Source of the DNA: Thalassoglobus polymorphus
GTDB taxonomy: Bacteria; Planctomycetota; Planctomycetia; Planctomycetales; Planctomycetaceae
DNA: 64,000 nucleotides
NCBI RefSeq assembly: GCF_007744255.1
Contig: NZ_CP036267.1
Location: 1,404,601-1,468,600, forward strand
Reading direction: 5' to 3'
The translations under genes and the position numbers were made by a program. Below the pieces are notes generated by a model. It was not told the DNA's origin, ran no database searches, and was given only the letters and a program-made list of their open reading frames with translations. Position 1 is the stretch's first letter, and each line of letters opens with the position of its first letter. Positions 43,539 through 53,871 of this stretch are shown piece after piece.

Positions 43539-44411
43539 ATGATGAAAACAATTTTTACTTGCTTGCTCTTCTCGCTTGTAACGAGTGCTTCAGCTGAAGA
43601 CTTTCGTCCCAATATCGGTCCAGAGTTGCCGTCGATCACAGTGAAGTGCGGAGAGGTGACAATCCTCTTGCGGCAGTCGACGCAATGGACTCCTGGGCGA
43701 ATTGATTTTCGCGGAACACCGATGACAACCGAACGAAGTGCTTATGGGACAGTTTTCCGTTATCCCGAAATTGGTTTCATTGGAACGGCACATCTTGAAA
43801 ACGAACCCGAAGACTTGCAGTCTCTCGCCTTCTTTTTAGATGGAAAAGAACTCACCACTTTACAAGCGACACTTCAGGGAGAAACATTCCGCTTCGTGCG
43901 AAGATCAAAGATTCGCGGCTTCATCCTGACCAACATCTTTGAGATCAAGGAGAACCGCTTTTACGAAACGACGACTGTCGAAGCCGACGTTGAGACGCAT
44001 CTTGATCTCGTCTATCACTTCATGCACGCGTGGACTCCAACGGCTTCGGAACTGATCGCAGGCAACGATGCCACTCCAGAAGAAGATATTCATCAACCAC
44101 TTCTGGACGACGAAAAATTTGCTCGACTGTTCTACATTAATCGAGTCGTTGACTGGCTTTCGATCTATGAGCCCAACAGCCAGCAATTTGCAGTTTCCCG
44201 GATACTTTCTGCTCCCAAAGAAACAGAAAGTATCTCGATGGTATGGAACGTCCCGAAGACGTACCGCAAGTATTACTTGAAAGCATTCCAGAGCCAGAAG
44301 GTCCCCAAAGGTTTCGCTGGAACCTGGAAAATGGTGACCGCTTTCGGACACGAAGACCCAGGGAAATGGCAACCCGCTGCGAAAAAACTGGCTCGTGAAC
44401 TTCGAAACTGA
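43539..44411 (+). CDS. Exported hypothetical protein
   Basis: 290 residues from the ATG at 43539 (AGGAAGC before it). Signal MMKTIFTCLLFSLVTSASAE. Then GPELPSITVKCGEVTILLRQ, a beta-rich middle (YGTVFRYPEIGFIGTAHLEN) and a C-terminal AFGHEDPGKWQPAAKKLARE. The fold resembles a beta-sandwich (a galactose-mutarotase-like fold is possible), but no family is recognised. It is co-oriented with the beta-helix gene, so it may act in the same extracellular process. Confidence 0.7.
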   Translation: MMKTIFTCLLFSLVTSASAEDFRPNIGPELPSITVKCGEVTILLRQSTQWTPGRIDFRGTPMTTERSAYGTVFRYPEIGFIGTAHLENEPEDLQSLAFFLDGKELTTLQATLQGETFRFVRRSKIRGFILTNIFEIKENRFYETTTVEADVETHLDLVYHFMHAWTPTASELIAGNDATPEEDIHQPLLDDEKFARLFYINRVVDWLSIYEPNSQQFAVSRILSAPKETESISMVWNVPKTYRKYYLKAFQSQKVPKGFAGTWKMVTAFGHEDPGKWQPAAKKLARELRN

Positions 44412-44425
44412 CGAGAGCAGTTAAG

Positions 44426-47400
44426 TTATTTCGAATCCTTCTGGCGAACGTATTCGATCACGTCGGCGAAGTCTTGCGGTTTCATCGTTTTTTCCAAGCC
44501 TTCTGGCATCAGGGATTTTCCAGTGCTGCGGATTTCTGCCAGCTGGTTCCGGAGAATCACTCGCTGCTTCTTTTCCTGTTCGACGAGAGTGATGCTGTTG
44601 GCGGTCTCTGCTGCCATGATTCCGGTATAGACACGACCATCTTCGGTCGCTGCGACGTAGGTGACAAACTTTCCGTCGACTGCGGCACTCGGGTCGAGAA
44701 TCGACGTGAGCAGGCTACTCGGTTTCATGTCAGTGAGAGATCGCAAATTCGGACCAATGTCAAAGCCAACGTTGTCGAGTTTGTGGCAAGTTGAACACTG
44801 CTTCTTGAAGATCTCTTTACCACGACTCACTGATCCCTTGAGGCTGAGTACGTTTTGATATTCTTGAACAACCTGGCGTCGGTCTTCGCTTCCCGATTCG
44901 GCGAGCAACTTCGAAATGCGTTCGCGAATGTTTTTATCGCGATAGGCTGAAAGGACCTGGCGTGCAGAGGCCCCGATATCGGTACGGGCGACACTCCCGG
45001 ATTCGATGGCGTCCAGCAGATCGGTTAACCATTCACGACGAGTCGACAAGATCGCTATCATTTCATTTCTCAGCGCCGGTCCGTGGCTGCTCCAGCCTTC
45101 CAGCAAATGAGCGCTGACTTTCCTGTCAGAGGTTGACCCCAGGTGACGAACAACTGCAACCTGAACCGATGGCGGAGTTTGTGGTGTCAGTAGGGTGGCG
45201 AGTTTGCTGAGATCGGCAGATCGTGTTGCGGGATTCCGTGCGAGTAAAGGGATGGCTGCAATGCGAAGAGATTCTTCTGCATTCGAGTCAACTGCCGTTG
45301 CAAACGCTTCAGCGACAAGGTCGTCTATTTGCAACTGTAGTGACTCTCCGCGTTGACCTTCTTCGTTGAGCAACTTGTTCAGGGGTAGATCGCGACGTTG
45401 TAGAGCATCGAATAGCTCAGCGATCGTTTTCCATTGCCATGTTTGCAACTCCGGATTTTGGGTTCTCAGGACTGCTTCTAATCCGTCCAGCGTGGCCGCT
45501 TGATTTTCAAACGCCACTGACAACGCGAGCAGTTGCCCGACAAGTTGACCTGCGGCAGGGTTTTCAATTTTCAGTAATGCAGAAGATAAGACATCACTGA
45601 GGTTCGATTGATTGATTGAACTCATTCGAGCTGAAACGAGATACGGATCGTTCGCATCGGAAATGGTGAGATCGACGAGAGCATCTGCACTCGCCTTACC
45701 GGACCATTCGCCCAACGTGCAAGAGAGTTGAAGACGAACACGAGCGTCGGCATCATCCGCAAGTTCAATTGCTTTGGCGATCAACTCTGGATGTTGTTCG
45801 CCCATCGGTTCAGCCAGTCGAATTGCGTGGCGTCGGACTCCGGGGTGTGCATCTTGCAGGGCCTGTTCGACAATCGAGGGTGTCAGTTTGCCGAGTCCAT
45901 CAAGAGTGCAGAGGGCATGCAGGCGACCCAGCGGATTCTCACTCTTTCGGGCGATCTCTTCGAGCGGGGCAACTGTCGCAGGGTCGTTTTTCCATTGGAT
46001 CAACTGACTCGCCAAGTCTCGTTGTTCTCCGCTGGGGCTGTTTAACAGTTCGACAAGTTCAGCCGGATTGAGAGTTTCCAGGTTTTGAATCGGACGCGGC
46101 TTCTGACCTTTCGGAACAATCCGATAGATGCGGCCCAGATTCTCTCCTGAACGGTAGAACGGTTCCAGTTCTTTTTGACCTTCTGGCGGCAGCCACCGCG
46201 GATGCTCGATCATGTAGCGATACATGTCCACAACCCACAACGCTCCGTCTGGACCCGTTCTCACCATCACAGGGCGACACCAGCGATCTTTCGAAGCAAA
46301 GAAGTCGGTCTCTTTCTCTGCTGAATCTCGATGGGACATAAAGCTTGGCCCTTCGGTTTCGATGACATTATGCTGAACAAGATTATGAAACGGTTCGCAC
46401 GTGAAAGCGTGCTCCGAATTCAACTCTCGCGGGAAGAGTAATTCGTCTCGATATACGATGGCTGAGCAGGCGGAGGTAAATCGTCCCGACTGTTCGAATC
46501 CATGGAAGCGTTTCTGCGGGCTCTTGGCTGGATAAACTTTGGGATTTCGCTCACCGACTAGAATCTTGCGCGGATCAGGGGGCGCGAAGTGAGGGTTTCG
46601 TCGCAGGTAATGATCCTGCAAAACAAAATGCCAGAGCGGGAAACTGTTCTGCTGACCAAACCAGTTCCCCCAATCATCTCGATTTCGACCGAATTGTGAC
46701 GGACCACTTTGAGGATCGATGTCGCCAGTGTCGGGGCGAAACCGGAAGTCTCGGCTTCCGAGTTCAACCGTCGCGTCTGATCTTGTTGAGTGAAGTTTCC
46801 GATCGGCCCCGTAACCGCCGTGATGGGCTCCACTCGCGCAGTAGATCCAGTTGTCGAGTCCCCAACGCAAGCCGTTGACTCGTAGCTGTTGATTCCCTTC
46901 CTGAAACCCGGAATACAACACCTCCTGCTTATCCGCTTTGCCGTCGCCGGTTGTGTCTTCTGCGAAGAGAATCTCTGGAGCGGCAGTGATGAGGACACCA
47001 TTTCGCCAGGGCATCAATCCGGTTGGAAATCGTATTCCATCCAGGAACAGAGTTGAGCGATCGTATTGTCCATCGTTGTTCGTATCCTCTAAATATCGAA
47101 CACGCCCGCCTGGCTTTCCTTTGCCATCCATGCCGAGTGGATAGTCAGCCATCTCTGCGACCCACAGCCGACCATCAGTTCCCCACGCAATCGCGACCGG
47201 GTCTTTCACCAATGGTTCCGCTGCGATCAGTTCAATTTCATATCCGTCACGAATATGCGTAACGGCCAAAGTTTCTTCTGGGGAAAGTGGAGGATCCTCA
47301 GGTGTAATCGAACCGGTGGTGGGAGAAGTTTCATCCTGTTGTTCTGCTAACGCAAATCCCGATGAACTGAAATGTGATGCAATTTCTTGCAGGGTGAGAG

Positions 47401-49537
47401 TACGTTTGTAAATCGCGATTTCTGACAACTTTCCTTCGAATGGTGCGAGTCCATCATTTCGACCACCGACGAAAATGTCATCGACATCCTTCGGGTGTGT
47501 GACGGAAACTTCCCCACGAATTTCCGGAGTGGTGTTTCCATTCAAGTAAATTTTGACCTGTTGCCCGTCTCGAACGATGGCGACATGATTCCAGGTTTTT
47601 GTGGGCAGCACAGTCTTCCCGATGAGCAGTTCATCCTTCTCGTTTCCATTGAAGAAGATCAGCTTGCCAGCATTTTCTGCATTCTGATATGTGCCACCAA
47701 TTCCAAGATGATCACCGGCAGCATCTTTTTGTCCCGGTGTCCCACGTGAGAGAATGTAGCCGGTGACCGCACGAGCATCATTCGGTAAACCATTCCAGAA
47801 CCACAACTCGGCTGACCAGGTGTCGCCCAAACCTTTCACTTCTGATTGCATTCGCCCACCAGCAAAGTGAGCTGCTCGATTGGCAGTTTTCTTTTGCTGC
47901 TCTGAAGTCTCAGCGAATCCCGGCAAGAAATACGCCACACCGTTTTCGTACGTTCCGTGATTCTGTCCAATCGCATCGACTGCGCGGCTCCCTGACATTT
48001 CGTTGAATCGCCAATATGCTGCCGGTTTCGAGGCGAATATGCTTGTTGAGTAGTCGTTGGTATGTGCCTCAATTTCACGACGAGGCTTGCCTGCGACCTT
48101 TTCGAGAAGTCCCAATAGTGTCTCGACAATTTGGGGTTCTGCCTGAACTTCCAGTCCTGCTGTCCGTGCTGGCCAGGTTGTGTAGCCCCCTAACGCATGT
48201 TGTTCTGGAGGAGGGATATAGCCTTGCGCTCCGTTTGCCAGCTCGATGTTAAAGGTCGGTTGAAGCGGGCTTTGGGCTTTGAGCTTAAGCCCGGTGAGAC
48301 CATACACTTCATTCGGAATCGCTGTGATTCCGATGTCACCGATTCGGACCGCCTGTAACTTAATTTCAACTTCCGGTTCTTCATGCAGATAGATTTGCTC
48401 GCGAGCATAAATTTCAGCTCTGGACTTTGGTAATTGATCACCCAGCTCTTCGAGAATCGACTGCGACCACTTCAAGCGCTCATCGTCTGGTGCACGTCGT
48501 TGGAGTTTCAACTTCGCTTCAGCCATTGCGAGTGAAACATGATCTTGATACTGAATCGTTTTGTATGCTTCGCGAGCCACTTGGGCGACTTCGAGTGTGT
48601 ATTGATCGAGATCCCGTTTCTGTGCCGGTGATCCATAATCCATCCACATGCTGTCGCCGCTTGTTCCTTGCGACATGATCCCCACGAAGGAATCGGTATT
48701 TTCTTTGACTCCGATCAGTTCTGCGAACTTGTTCCCGAAGCGACCGCAGAAGTCGCCTGACACGAGAGGCGCTCCATAATAATGAAGTGCATAATTTGCC
48801 AAGACGCCTAATGGCTGACCTTCTTTTGTCTGTACTGAAATCAATGACAGGTCAGTGTCTGCTGGTCCTGAAGGAGCGATATGATTTTTACTTAAATACC
48901 CCGGATGCATGTGTGCTCGTACGTTACGAACACCAAAAGGATCAGACGCCATGCGATCAGGGCGATAAATCCAGCGACGACAATGGTTGTGTTCGTAATC
49001 TTTCACCACTGTCCAACCGACTTTCGCCGGTTGCATCTTCTCAGCTGCCTGATGAATACTCTTGGCAATCTGACCGACCAAAAACTGTTGGTACTCAACG
49101 TCTGGTCGACTTCCAAGACATCCCATCGCTGACGGAGCGGAATGCGTGTGTGTTGCAGAGATCAGCATCCGATCGACAGGAATCCCAGTCGACTCGTGGG
49201 CCATCTCCTTAGCGTCGTCCAGGAGATGACGCTGAATCATCAGACTGTCAACGACGACAATTGCTAAGCGCGTCTCGCCGTCGTCCAAGACCATCGCACG
49301 TGACATCAATCGGTCATGAGCACGGTCTGCCTTCCCTTCGAGAAACTGTCCATTCACAATGACCGGAAACTGCGTCGGAGTAATATCCACCGCAGCGACA
49401 CCCGCCAGGAAAGCAGGGGCTTTCTGAGTGAGATTTTCTGCCCCTTCGCTGACGGAGCAGAAGCAAGCGAGGACAACGATGAAACGGGAAATCAGACTCG
49501 GAGAGGACTTCGTTGAGACAACAGGAAAATTGATCAC
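44426..49537 (-). CDS. Multidomain exported protein: ceramidase-like, LamG, haem-binding dehydrogenase, HEAT, cytochrome c
   Basis: 1703 residues, signal at 1-33. Domain order with approximate residues: neutral ceramidase-like 45-490 (VDITPTQFPVIVNG; zinc site SATHTHSAPSA; GAQGYIPPPEQHALGGYTTW); LamG/concanavalin-like 505-720 (YWRFNEMSGSRAVDAIGQNH; TKTWNHVAIVRDGQQVKIYL); PVC-type membrane-bound dehydrogenase (TIGR02604-like) 755-1145 (IELIAAEPLVKDPVAIAWGT; PDGALWVVDMYRYMIEHPRW); HEAT-like helical repeats 1160-1540; and cytochrome c/TIGR02603 1570-1700 with CSTCHKLDNVGFDIGPNLRS. One c-type haem site (CxxCH) is visible, with distal Met candidates (for example MPEGLEKT). The fusion of an amide/ester hydrolase to an electron-transfer module is striking. 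Paralogous hydrolase domains occur alone at 28210 and 34232. Confidence 0.88.
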   Translation of the reverse strand: MINFPVVSTKSSPSLISRFIVVLACFCSVSEGAENLTQKAPAFLAGVAAVDITPTQFPVIVNGQFLEGKADRAHDRLMSRAMVLDDGETRLAIVVVDSLMIQRHLLDDAKEMAHESTGIPVDRMLISATHTHSAPSAMGCLGSRPDVEYQQFLVGQIAKSIHQAAEKMQPAKVGWTVVKDYEHNHCRRWIYRPDRMASDPFGVRNVRAHMHPGYLSKNHIAPSGPADTDLSLISVQTKEGQPLGVLANYALHYYGAPLVSGDFCGRFGNKFAELIGVKENTDSFVGIMSQGTSGDSMWMDYGSPAQKRDLDQYTLEVAQVAREAYKTIQYQDHVSLAMAEAKLKLQRRAPDDERLKWSQSILEELGDQLPKSRAEIYAREQIYLHEEPEVEIKLQAVRIGDIGITAIPNEVYGLTGLKLKAQSPLQPTFNIELANGAQGYIPPPEQHALGGYTTWPARTAGLEVQAEPQIVETLLGLLEKVAGKPRREIEAHTNDYSTSIFASKPAAYWRFNEMSGSRAVDAIGQNHGTYENGVAYFLPGFAETSEQQKKTANRAAHFAGGRMQSEVKGLGDTWSAELWFWNGLPNDARAVTGYILSRGTPGQKDAAGDHLGIGGTYQNAENAGKLIFFNGNEKDELLIGKTVLPTKTWNHVAIVRDGQQVKIYLNGNTTPEIRGEVSVTHPKDVDDIFVGGRNDGLAPFEGKLSEIAIYKRTLTLQEIASHFSSSGFALAEQQDETSPTTGSITPEDPPLSPEETLAVTHIRDGYEIELIAAEPLVKDPVAIAWGTDGRLWVAEMADYPLGMDGKGKPGGRVRYLEDTNNDGQYDRSTLFLDGIRFPTGLMPWRNGVLITAAPEILFAEDTTGDGKADKQEVLYSGFQEGNQQLRVNGLRWGLDNWIYCASGAHHGGYGADRKLHSTRSDATVELGSRDFRFRPDTGDIDPQSGPSQFGRNRDDWGNWFGQQNSFPLWHFVLQDHYLRRNPHFAPPDPRKILVGERNPKVYPAKSPQKRFHGFEQSGRFTSACSAIVYRDELLFPRELNSEHAFTCEPFHNLVQHNVIETEGPSFMSHRDSAEKETDFFASKDRWCRPVMVRTGPDGALWVVDMYRYMIEHPRWLPPEGQKELEPFYRSGENLGRIYRIVPKGQKPRPIQNLETLNPAELVELLNSPSGEQRDLASQLIQWKNDPATVAPLEEIARKSENPLGRLHALCTLDGLGKLTPSIVEQALQDAHPGVRRHAIRLAEPMGEQHPELIAKAIELADDADARVRLQLSCTLGEWSGKASADALVDLTISDANDPYLVSARMSSINQSNLSDVLSSALLKIENPAAGQLVGQLLALSVAFENQAATLDGLEAVLRTQNPELQTWQWKTIAELFDALQRRDLPLNKLLNEEGQRGESLQLQIDDLVAEAFATAVDSNAEESLRIAAIPLLARNPATRSADLSKLATLLTPQTPPSVQVAVVRHLGSTSDRKVSAHLLEGWSSHGPALRNEMIAILSTRREWLTDLLDAIESGSVARTDIGASARQVLSAYRDKNIRERISKLLAESGSEDRRQVVQEYQNVLSLKGSVSRGKEIFKKQCSTCHKLDNVGFDIGPNLRSLTDMKPSSLLTSILDPSAAVDGKFVTYVAATEDGRVYTGIMAAETANSITLVEQEKKQRVILRNQLAEIRSTGKSLMPEGLEKTMKPQDFADVIEYVRQKDSK

Positions 49538-49833
49538 AGAAACTGGTTCCTTTGTGGGATTGAAATTTGTCTTCGCAACCGGTCTGAAAAAGCTTGAATT
49601 TCATTCCTTGGCCAAAGAGTAGTTGAGCAAGAGGTACTCGTCATGCCAAGTAAGAGCAGTAGAAAAATGAAGTGCAATATAGCAGCCATCGGAATTCAGC
49701 CGATTTCTGAGATGCTGCAGATTTCAAAGAGAGGTCCCACCTTACCTCTCTCAAATTGTCGCCAGACCTGCAATAATTTATTGCTATAGTGCCCTAACAT
49801 TGAAAATTCGGTATTGTGAATGAATTATTGTAG
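49538..49833. other. Divergent intergenic region
   Basis: 296 bases without a recognised gene; it holds the promoter region of the giant fusion gene. Confidence 0.4.
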
Positions 49834-50025
49834 AAGCTGGTCGCCTTTGGCGATCACTTCATTAGGGGCGTACTCGATAATAATCATCTCGTTGCTCCCG
49901 ATATTATTACCCGACTTTCCTCAGCTGAAGTTGAGAGCCTGTTTGACAACCTCTGCGATGAAGAAAACTTTCAGTGCTTAGTCACTGTTAAGGAGGTTGA
50001 AGAGAGGTCTTCGAATGAGTTCTAA
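49834..50025 (+). other. Possible ATG-less small gene or gene remnant
   Basis: A 63-codon frame runs from after a TAG at 49831 to a TAA at 50023 without an ATG; CTG at 49837 is the only near-cognate start early on. It reads LVAFGDHFIRGVLDNNHLVA, then PDIITRLSSAEVESLFDNLC and TVKEVEERSSNEF. The composition looks coding (acidic, no repeats) and it ends 11 bases before the next gene. It could be a small gene with a rare start, the tail of a deleted gene, or chance. A second overlapping frame starts at an ATG (50014) behind a perfect AAGGAGG (49990) but ends after about 47 codons. Confidence 0.35.
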
Positions 50026-50036
50026 GGATATTCAAA

Positions 50037-53000
50037 ATGAGTCTCTTTCAGAAAGCCGTTCATGCCTGCGGCTTAAGGAGTTCCAGAACATTTCGAGTCA
50101 GTCTGATTGTAGTTACTACTTTCACGGTGCTGATGTTGCCTGCGTTTGAGGTCGCCGCTGAGGGAGAGGCCGCTGAGGGTGAGAATGAACCGATACTGGA
50201 ATGGCGATTTGATGGGGAGTCGCAACCCGGTTCGTGGCAAGGCAAATTCGGAGCGACCGCCAGTGGCCCCCGTCCGCCGCGTTATCCGGGATTTTCTGAA
50301 ACAAACAACAGTGCGACCTTTGTCGGTCATGAAGGCTGGATTCTTGTCAAAGATCACGAACGAGGCGGATTTACGAATGTTCGCTTTGGGGCGGGAGAGA
50401 CATTTGCGTTCGAAGCTTGGGTGAAATTGAAATCGATTGGCAAAGGGCGGATGGTTTATCTCATCGGGAAAGGTCGCCATAGAAAATTTGGCGAGAATCT
50501 CAACGAAAATAACCAGAACTACGCCTTCCGACTCAAGGGAACCGGCGACGGCGCCAAGCTCGGTTTTCTCTTTACGAGTGAGCACCCGGAAACGAAGGAA
50601 CCCGACTGGCATCGCTGGTGGAGCAATGCCGAAATGCCGCTCAACGGCTGGCACCACCTGGCGTTTGATTTCACTTTTGGAAAGGCTGACAGCCTGCACG
50701 CGTACATCGACGGCAAACCTGTTGATGGTGTTTGGGACCTCAGTGGTCCAACGAGCCACTCGCCGGTGCAGGACACTGATGATCTGGTGATCGGCACCGG
50801 TTATGGGCGCAGTTCCGCTGAATCATTCCAGGGCTGGATGGACAACATCGCAATCTATCGCAAGCCGTTCTCTCCAGAGGTCATCGCTCAACGTTACTCC
50901 TATGTCCCACCGCCACCACCTGTGACTCGCGAGATGATTCCATCTGGCAAGGTGCTCGTTCAGATTAGTGAAGAGGGCGTTCCGGCCTCGAATAACTGGC
51001 CAGAGGAACCGTTGGTCACGGAGACTTATCACGAAGATGTCTTCGGACTGTTTGAGCTTCCACAAAAATATGTTGCGACAGGTGTTCGAGGTGACCGGGC
51101 GAATCCGTCTCATTTACGAGCCTCAGCGATAGTGAAACTCCCTGCTGGGAAACACCGTCTTTTGTTAAGAGGTCGTGGTGTTTGTCGGCTTTCAATCGAT
51201 GGAAAGAAACTGCTCGAAACGTCAGCCCGACCAAACGATCCGGGAGGGTATGAGAAGCTCTCAGTTCAGGATAATTACCTCGATCTCGGTCCAGACTTCC
51301 GCTTCGCACCTCCGGGAAATCGTGACGCCTGGTGTGAATTCGAAACTTCGGGCGGAGAGCATTTCGTCATTCTGGAAACACTTGTCGGTGGCGTCACAGG
51401 CGGCGGGCGATTTCGGCCCGAGGTCGGGGAAACTGTCGTCGCTGTCTCACTGGAAGGGAGCGAGTCATGGTCGCTTCTTTCAGCTGGGGATCGTGAAGTC
51501 AGTTACACGGATGAAGGCTGGCAGGAGTATGAAGCAGAGCGCCGAGAAGTGCTCGCCCGAGTGAACGCAGCTGCCCGCGCCGAACGTCGAGCTGCTCATC
51601 AGGTTTATTGGGATGGAAGACGCGCTGCGGCCGCTGCGTGGCTGGCAGAGACCGACAAAGTCAACGTTCCTGAGCTTCCGGATGATGCCCCCGCACACAA
51701 CGCAATCGATCATTTCATCGCTGCTCGGATTGCTGAGAGTAAACAAGACTCAACAAAAGCTGATCAGGGTGGTGTCGACTATTTCAAGGAGATTCGACCA
51801 TTACTGGAGTCGCGCTGTTATGAATGCCATCAAGGTGGTAAGGCACAGGGCAATCTCCGCATCGATGATCACGCATCGATTCTGAAGGGGGGAGATTCCG
51901 AAACGCCCGCCATCGTTCCTGGAAACATCGACGAGAGCGAACTCATTGCGAGAATCACTTCGAAAGATGAGTACGTCGTCATGCCGCCAAAGGGAGCTCC
52001 ACTCACGGACGACGAAGTCGCTCTGCTAAAACGCTGGATCGAGGAGGGTGCTGTATGGCCGCAATTCGATATCGAGAACTTCGAGCCAACTCCGCTCGCC
52101 GACGACCTCAGCTTTCTCCGGCGAGTCACTCTCGACACCGTTGGTGTCACACCGACTGAGGCCGAGATCGCTGCGTTCATGAACGACAACCCGGAGACAC
52201 GCCGCGCCAACGTTATTGATCGCTTGTTGAACGATCCTCGCTGGGCAGACCATTGGATGGGCTACTGGCTCGACGTTCTCGCTGAAAACCCAAATATGAT
52301 TAACCCGACGCTGAACAACACCGGCCCGTTTCGCTGGTGGCTGTATGAGTCGCTCCTTGATAACAAACCCGCCGACCTTTTCGTGACAGAGTTGATCCGC
52401 ATGGAAGGGAGTGAACGATTCGGTGGACCGGCAGGCTTCGGCACCGCTTCGCAGAACGATCTGCCGATGGCCGCCAAGGGAATTATTGTCAGCTCCGCGT
52501 TTCTCGGGGTCGAAATGAAATGTGCCCGGTGTCACGACGCACCAACGCATGTTTCAATGCAAGAGGACTTACTACAACTCGCGGCCCTTTTGAAACAAAA
52601 AACGATCACGCTGCCCGAATCGAGTAGCGTCCCACTTGGACGACTCGAGCAGACCGGCCGTAAACCACTTATTGAAGTGACTCTCGAACCGGGGACTCAA
52701 GTTCAGCCAGCTTGGCCTTTCGAGCGTTACTGCGATGAATCGGTGGCGGACTCACTGGCTGAACATCCGGAAAACTCACGAGATCGACTCGCTGCACTCA
52801 TCACTGCTCCGCAAAACGAACGTTTTGCGCAGGTGATGGTGAACCGCGTCTGGCAGCGGCTCATGGGGCGTGGCCTGGTGCCCAGTCTGTCCGATTGGGA
52901 AAAGAACAGCCCCTCTCATCCAGACTTGCTGCGGTGGCTTGGGCATCAATTCGTTGCCTCAGGTTATGATATGAAGGCCGTTAGTAGATTGATTCTGAAT

Positions 53001-53801
53001 TCGCATGCGTATCAACGTGCGACCGATCCAACGCTGACTGAAACCAGCCCCCTCTTCATCTCCCCGGCCCCCCGACGATTGACAGCCGAGCAGATTGTTG
53101 ATTCTGTTTTCCACGCGACCGGGACTCCCTTCGATCTGGAAGAAGTCAGTCTGGACATCGACGGCGTTCGTTCTATTAAGACCACTATTACCCTCGGACA
53201 TGCTCGGCGTTCCTGGATGCTGGCTTCAACGTCCAACGAACGGGATCGTCCCAGTTTATCACTGCCACGTATTACGGCTGTGACAAGTGTGTTAAAGACC
53301 TTCGGTTGGCGCGGAGCCAGACAGGATCCGCAAAGTCTTCGCGACACAGATTCCAACATTCTTCAGCCAGCGATCTATGCCAACGGCGTCATGAGCATCT
53401 GGCTGACGCGGCTGAGCGATCGACACGGAATCACGCAGCTTGTCATGGAAGATCAGTCGGTCGAACAACTGGTTGACCGACTATTTCTTAAATTGCTGAC
53501 TCGGAAGCCGTCGGCTGAAGAGAAAGAGCTTTACGTAAATTTATTGTCCAAAGGGTACGACACTCGTGTCATCCCTGAATCGAAGCGAATCAAGCCGACA
53601 CCAGGCAAGCGAGAACCCGTTCGCTATGTGACTTGGTCGAATCACGTTGATGGCCCAGCCAATGAACTGGCTGTTCAGCAAGAAGCTGAAGCTCGTCGTG
53701 GTGACCCGCCTACCAATGCCTTGGACAACGATTGGCGTCTTCGTATGGAGGACGTGCTCTGGGCAATTCTTAATGCTCCCGAATGGGTTTACACCCCTTG
53801 A
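50037..53801 (+). CDS. Exported LamG + planctomycete cytochrome c + DUF1549/DUF1553 (PSD1) protein
   Basis: 1254 residues with an N-terminal hydrophobic segment (FRVSLIVVTTFTVLMLPAFE). LamG-like domain about 50-270 (GAKLGFLFTSEHPETKEPDW; WHHLAFDFTFGKADSLHAYI). Planctomycete cytochrome c (PSCyt1) with CYECHQGG near residue 595 and RIDDHASILKGGDSETP, then VVMPPKGAPLTDDEV. DUF1549 about 680-900 (FLRRVTLDTVGVTPTEAEIA), with a second CxxCH (CARCHD near 831). DUF1553 about 925-1240 (VMVNRVWQRLMGRGLVPSLS; AVSRLILNSHAYQRATDP). These proteins are found with DUF1501 proteins such as the next gene, 70 bases on. Role in extracellular electron transfer or sulfated polysaccharide turnover is proposed for the family, not proven. 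Confidence 0.9.
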   Translation: MSLFQKAVHACGLRSSRTFRVSLIVVTTFTVLMLPAFEVAAEGEAAEGENEPILEWRFDGESQPGSWQGKFGATASGPRPPRYPGFSETNNSATFVGHEGWILVKDHERGGFTNVRFGAGETFAFEAWVKLKSIGKGRMVYLIGKGRHRKFGENLNENNQNYAFRLKGTGDGAKLGFLFTSEHPETKEPDWHRWWSNAEMPLNGWHHLAFDFTFGKADSLHAYIDGKPVDGVWDLSGPTSHSPVQDTDDLVIGTGYGRSSAESFQGWMDNIAIYRKPFSPEVIAQRYSYVPPPPPVTREMIPSGKVLVQISEEGVPASNNWPEEPLVTETYHEDVFGLFELPQKYVATGVRGDRANPSHLRASAIVKLPAGKHRLLLRGRGVCRLSIDGKKLLETSARPNDPGGYEKLSVQDNYLDLGPDFRFAPPGNRDAWCEFETSGGEHFVILETLVGGVTGGGRFRPEVGETVVAVSLEGSESWSLLSAGDREVSYTDEGWQEYEAERREVLARVNAAARAERRAAHQVYWDGRRAAAAAWLAETDKVNVPELPDDAPAHNAIDHFIAARIAESKQDSTKADQGGVDYFKEIRPLLESRCYECHQGGKAQGNLRIDDHASILKGGDSETPAIVPGNIDESELIARITSKDEYVVMPPKGAPLTDDEVALLKRWIEEGAVWPQFDIENFEPTPLADDLSFLRRVTLDTVGVTPTEAEIAAFMNDNPETRRANVIDRLLNDPRWADHWMGYWLDVLAENPNMINPTLNNTGPFRWWLYESLLDNKPADLFVTELIRMEGSERFGGPAGFGTASQNDLPMAAKGIIVSSAFLGVEMKCARCHDAPTHVSMQEDLLQLAALLKQKTITLPESSSVPLGRLEQTGRKPLIEVTLEPGTQVQPAWPFERYCDESVADSLAEHPENSRDRLAALITAPQNERFAQVMVNRVWQRLMGRGLVPSLSDWEKNSPSHPDLLRWLGHQFVASGYDMKAVSRLILNSHAYQRATDPTLTETSPLFISPAPRRLTAEQIVDSVFHATGTPFDLEEVSLDIDGVRSIKTTITLGHARRSWMLASTSNERDRPSLSLPRITAVTSVLKTFGWRGARQDPQSLRDTDSNILQPAIYANGVMSIWLTRLSDRHGITQLVMEDQSVEQLVDRLFLKLLTRKPSAEEKELYVNLLSKGYDTRVIPESKRIKPTPGKREPVRYVTWSNHVDGPANELAVQQEAEARRGDPPTNALDNDWRLRMEDVLWAILNAPEWVYTP

Positions 53802-53871
53802 GAAGTTTGCAGGACATGGCTGAACTTCTCAAGCTGGCGATCTCAGATTACTTGACATTTGGAACAATTTG

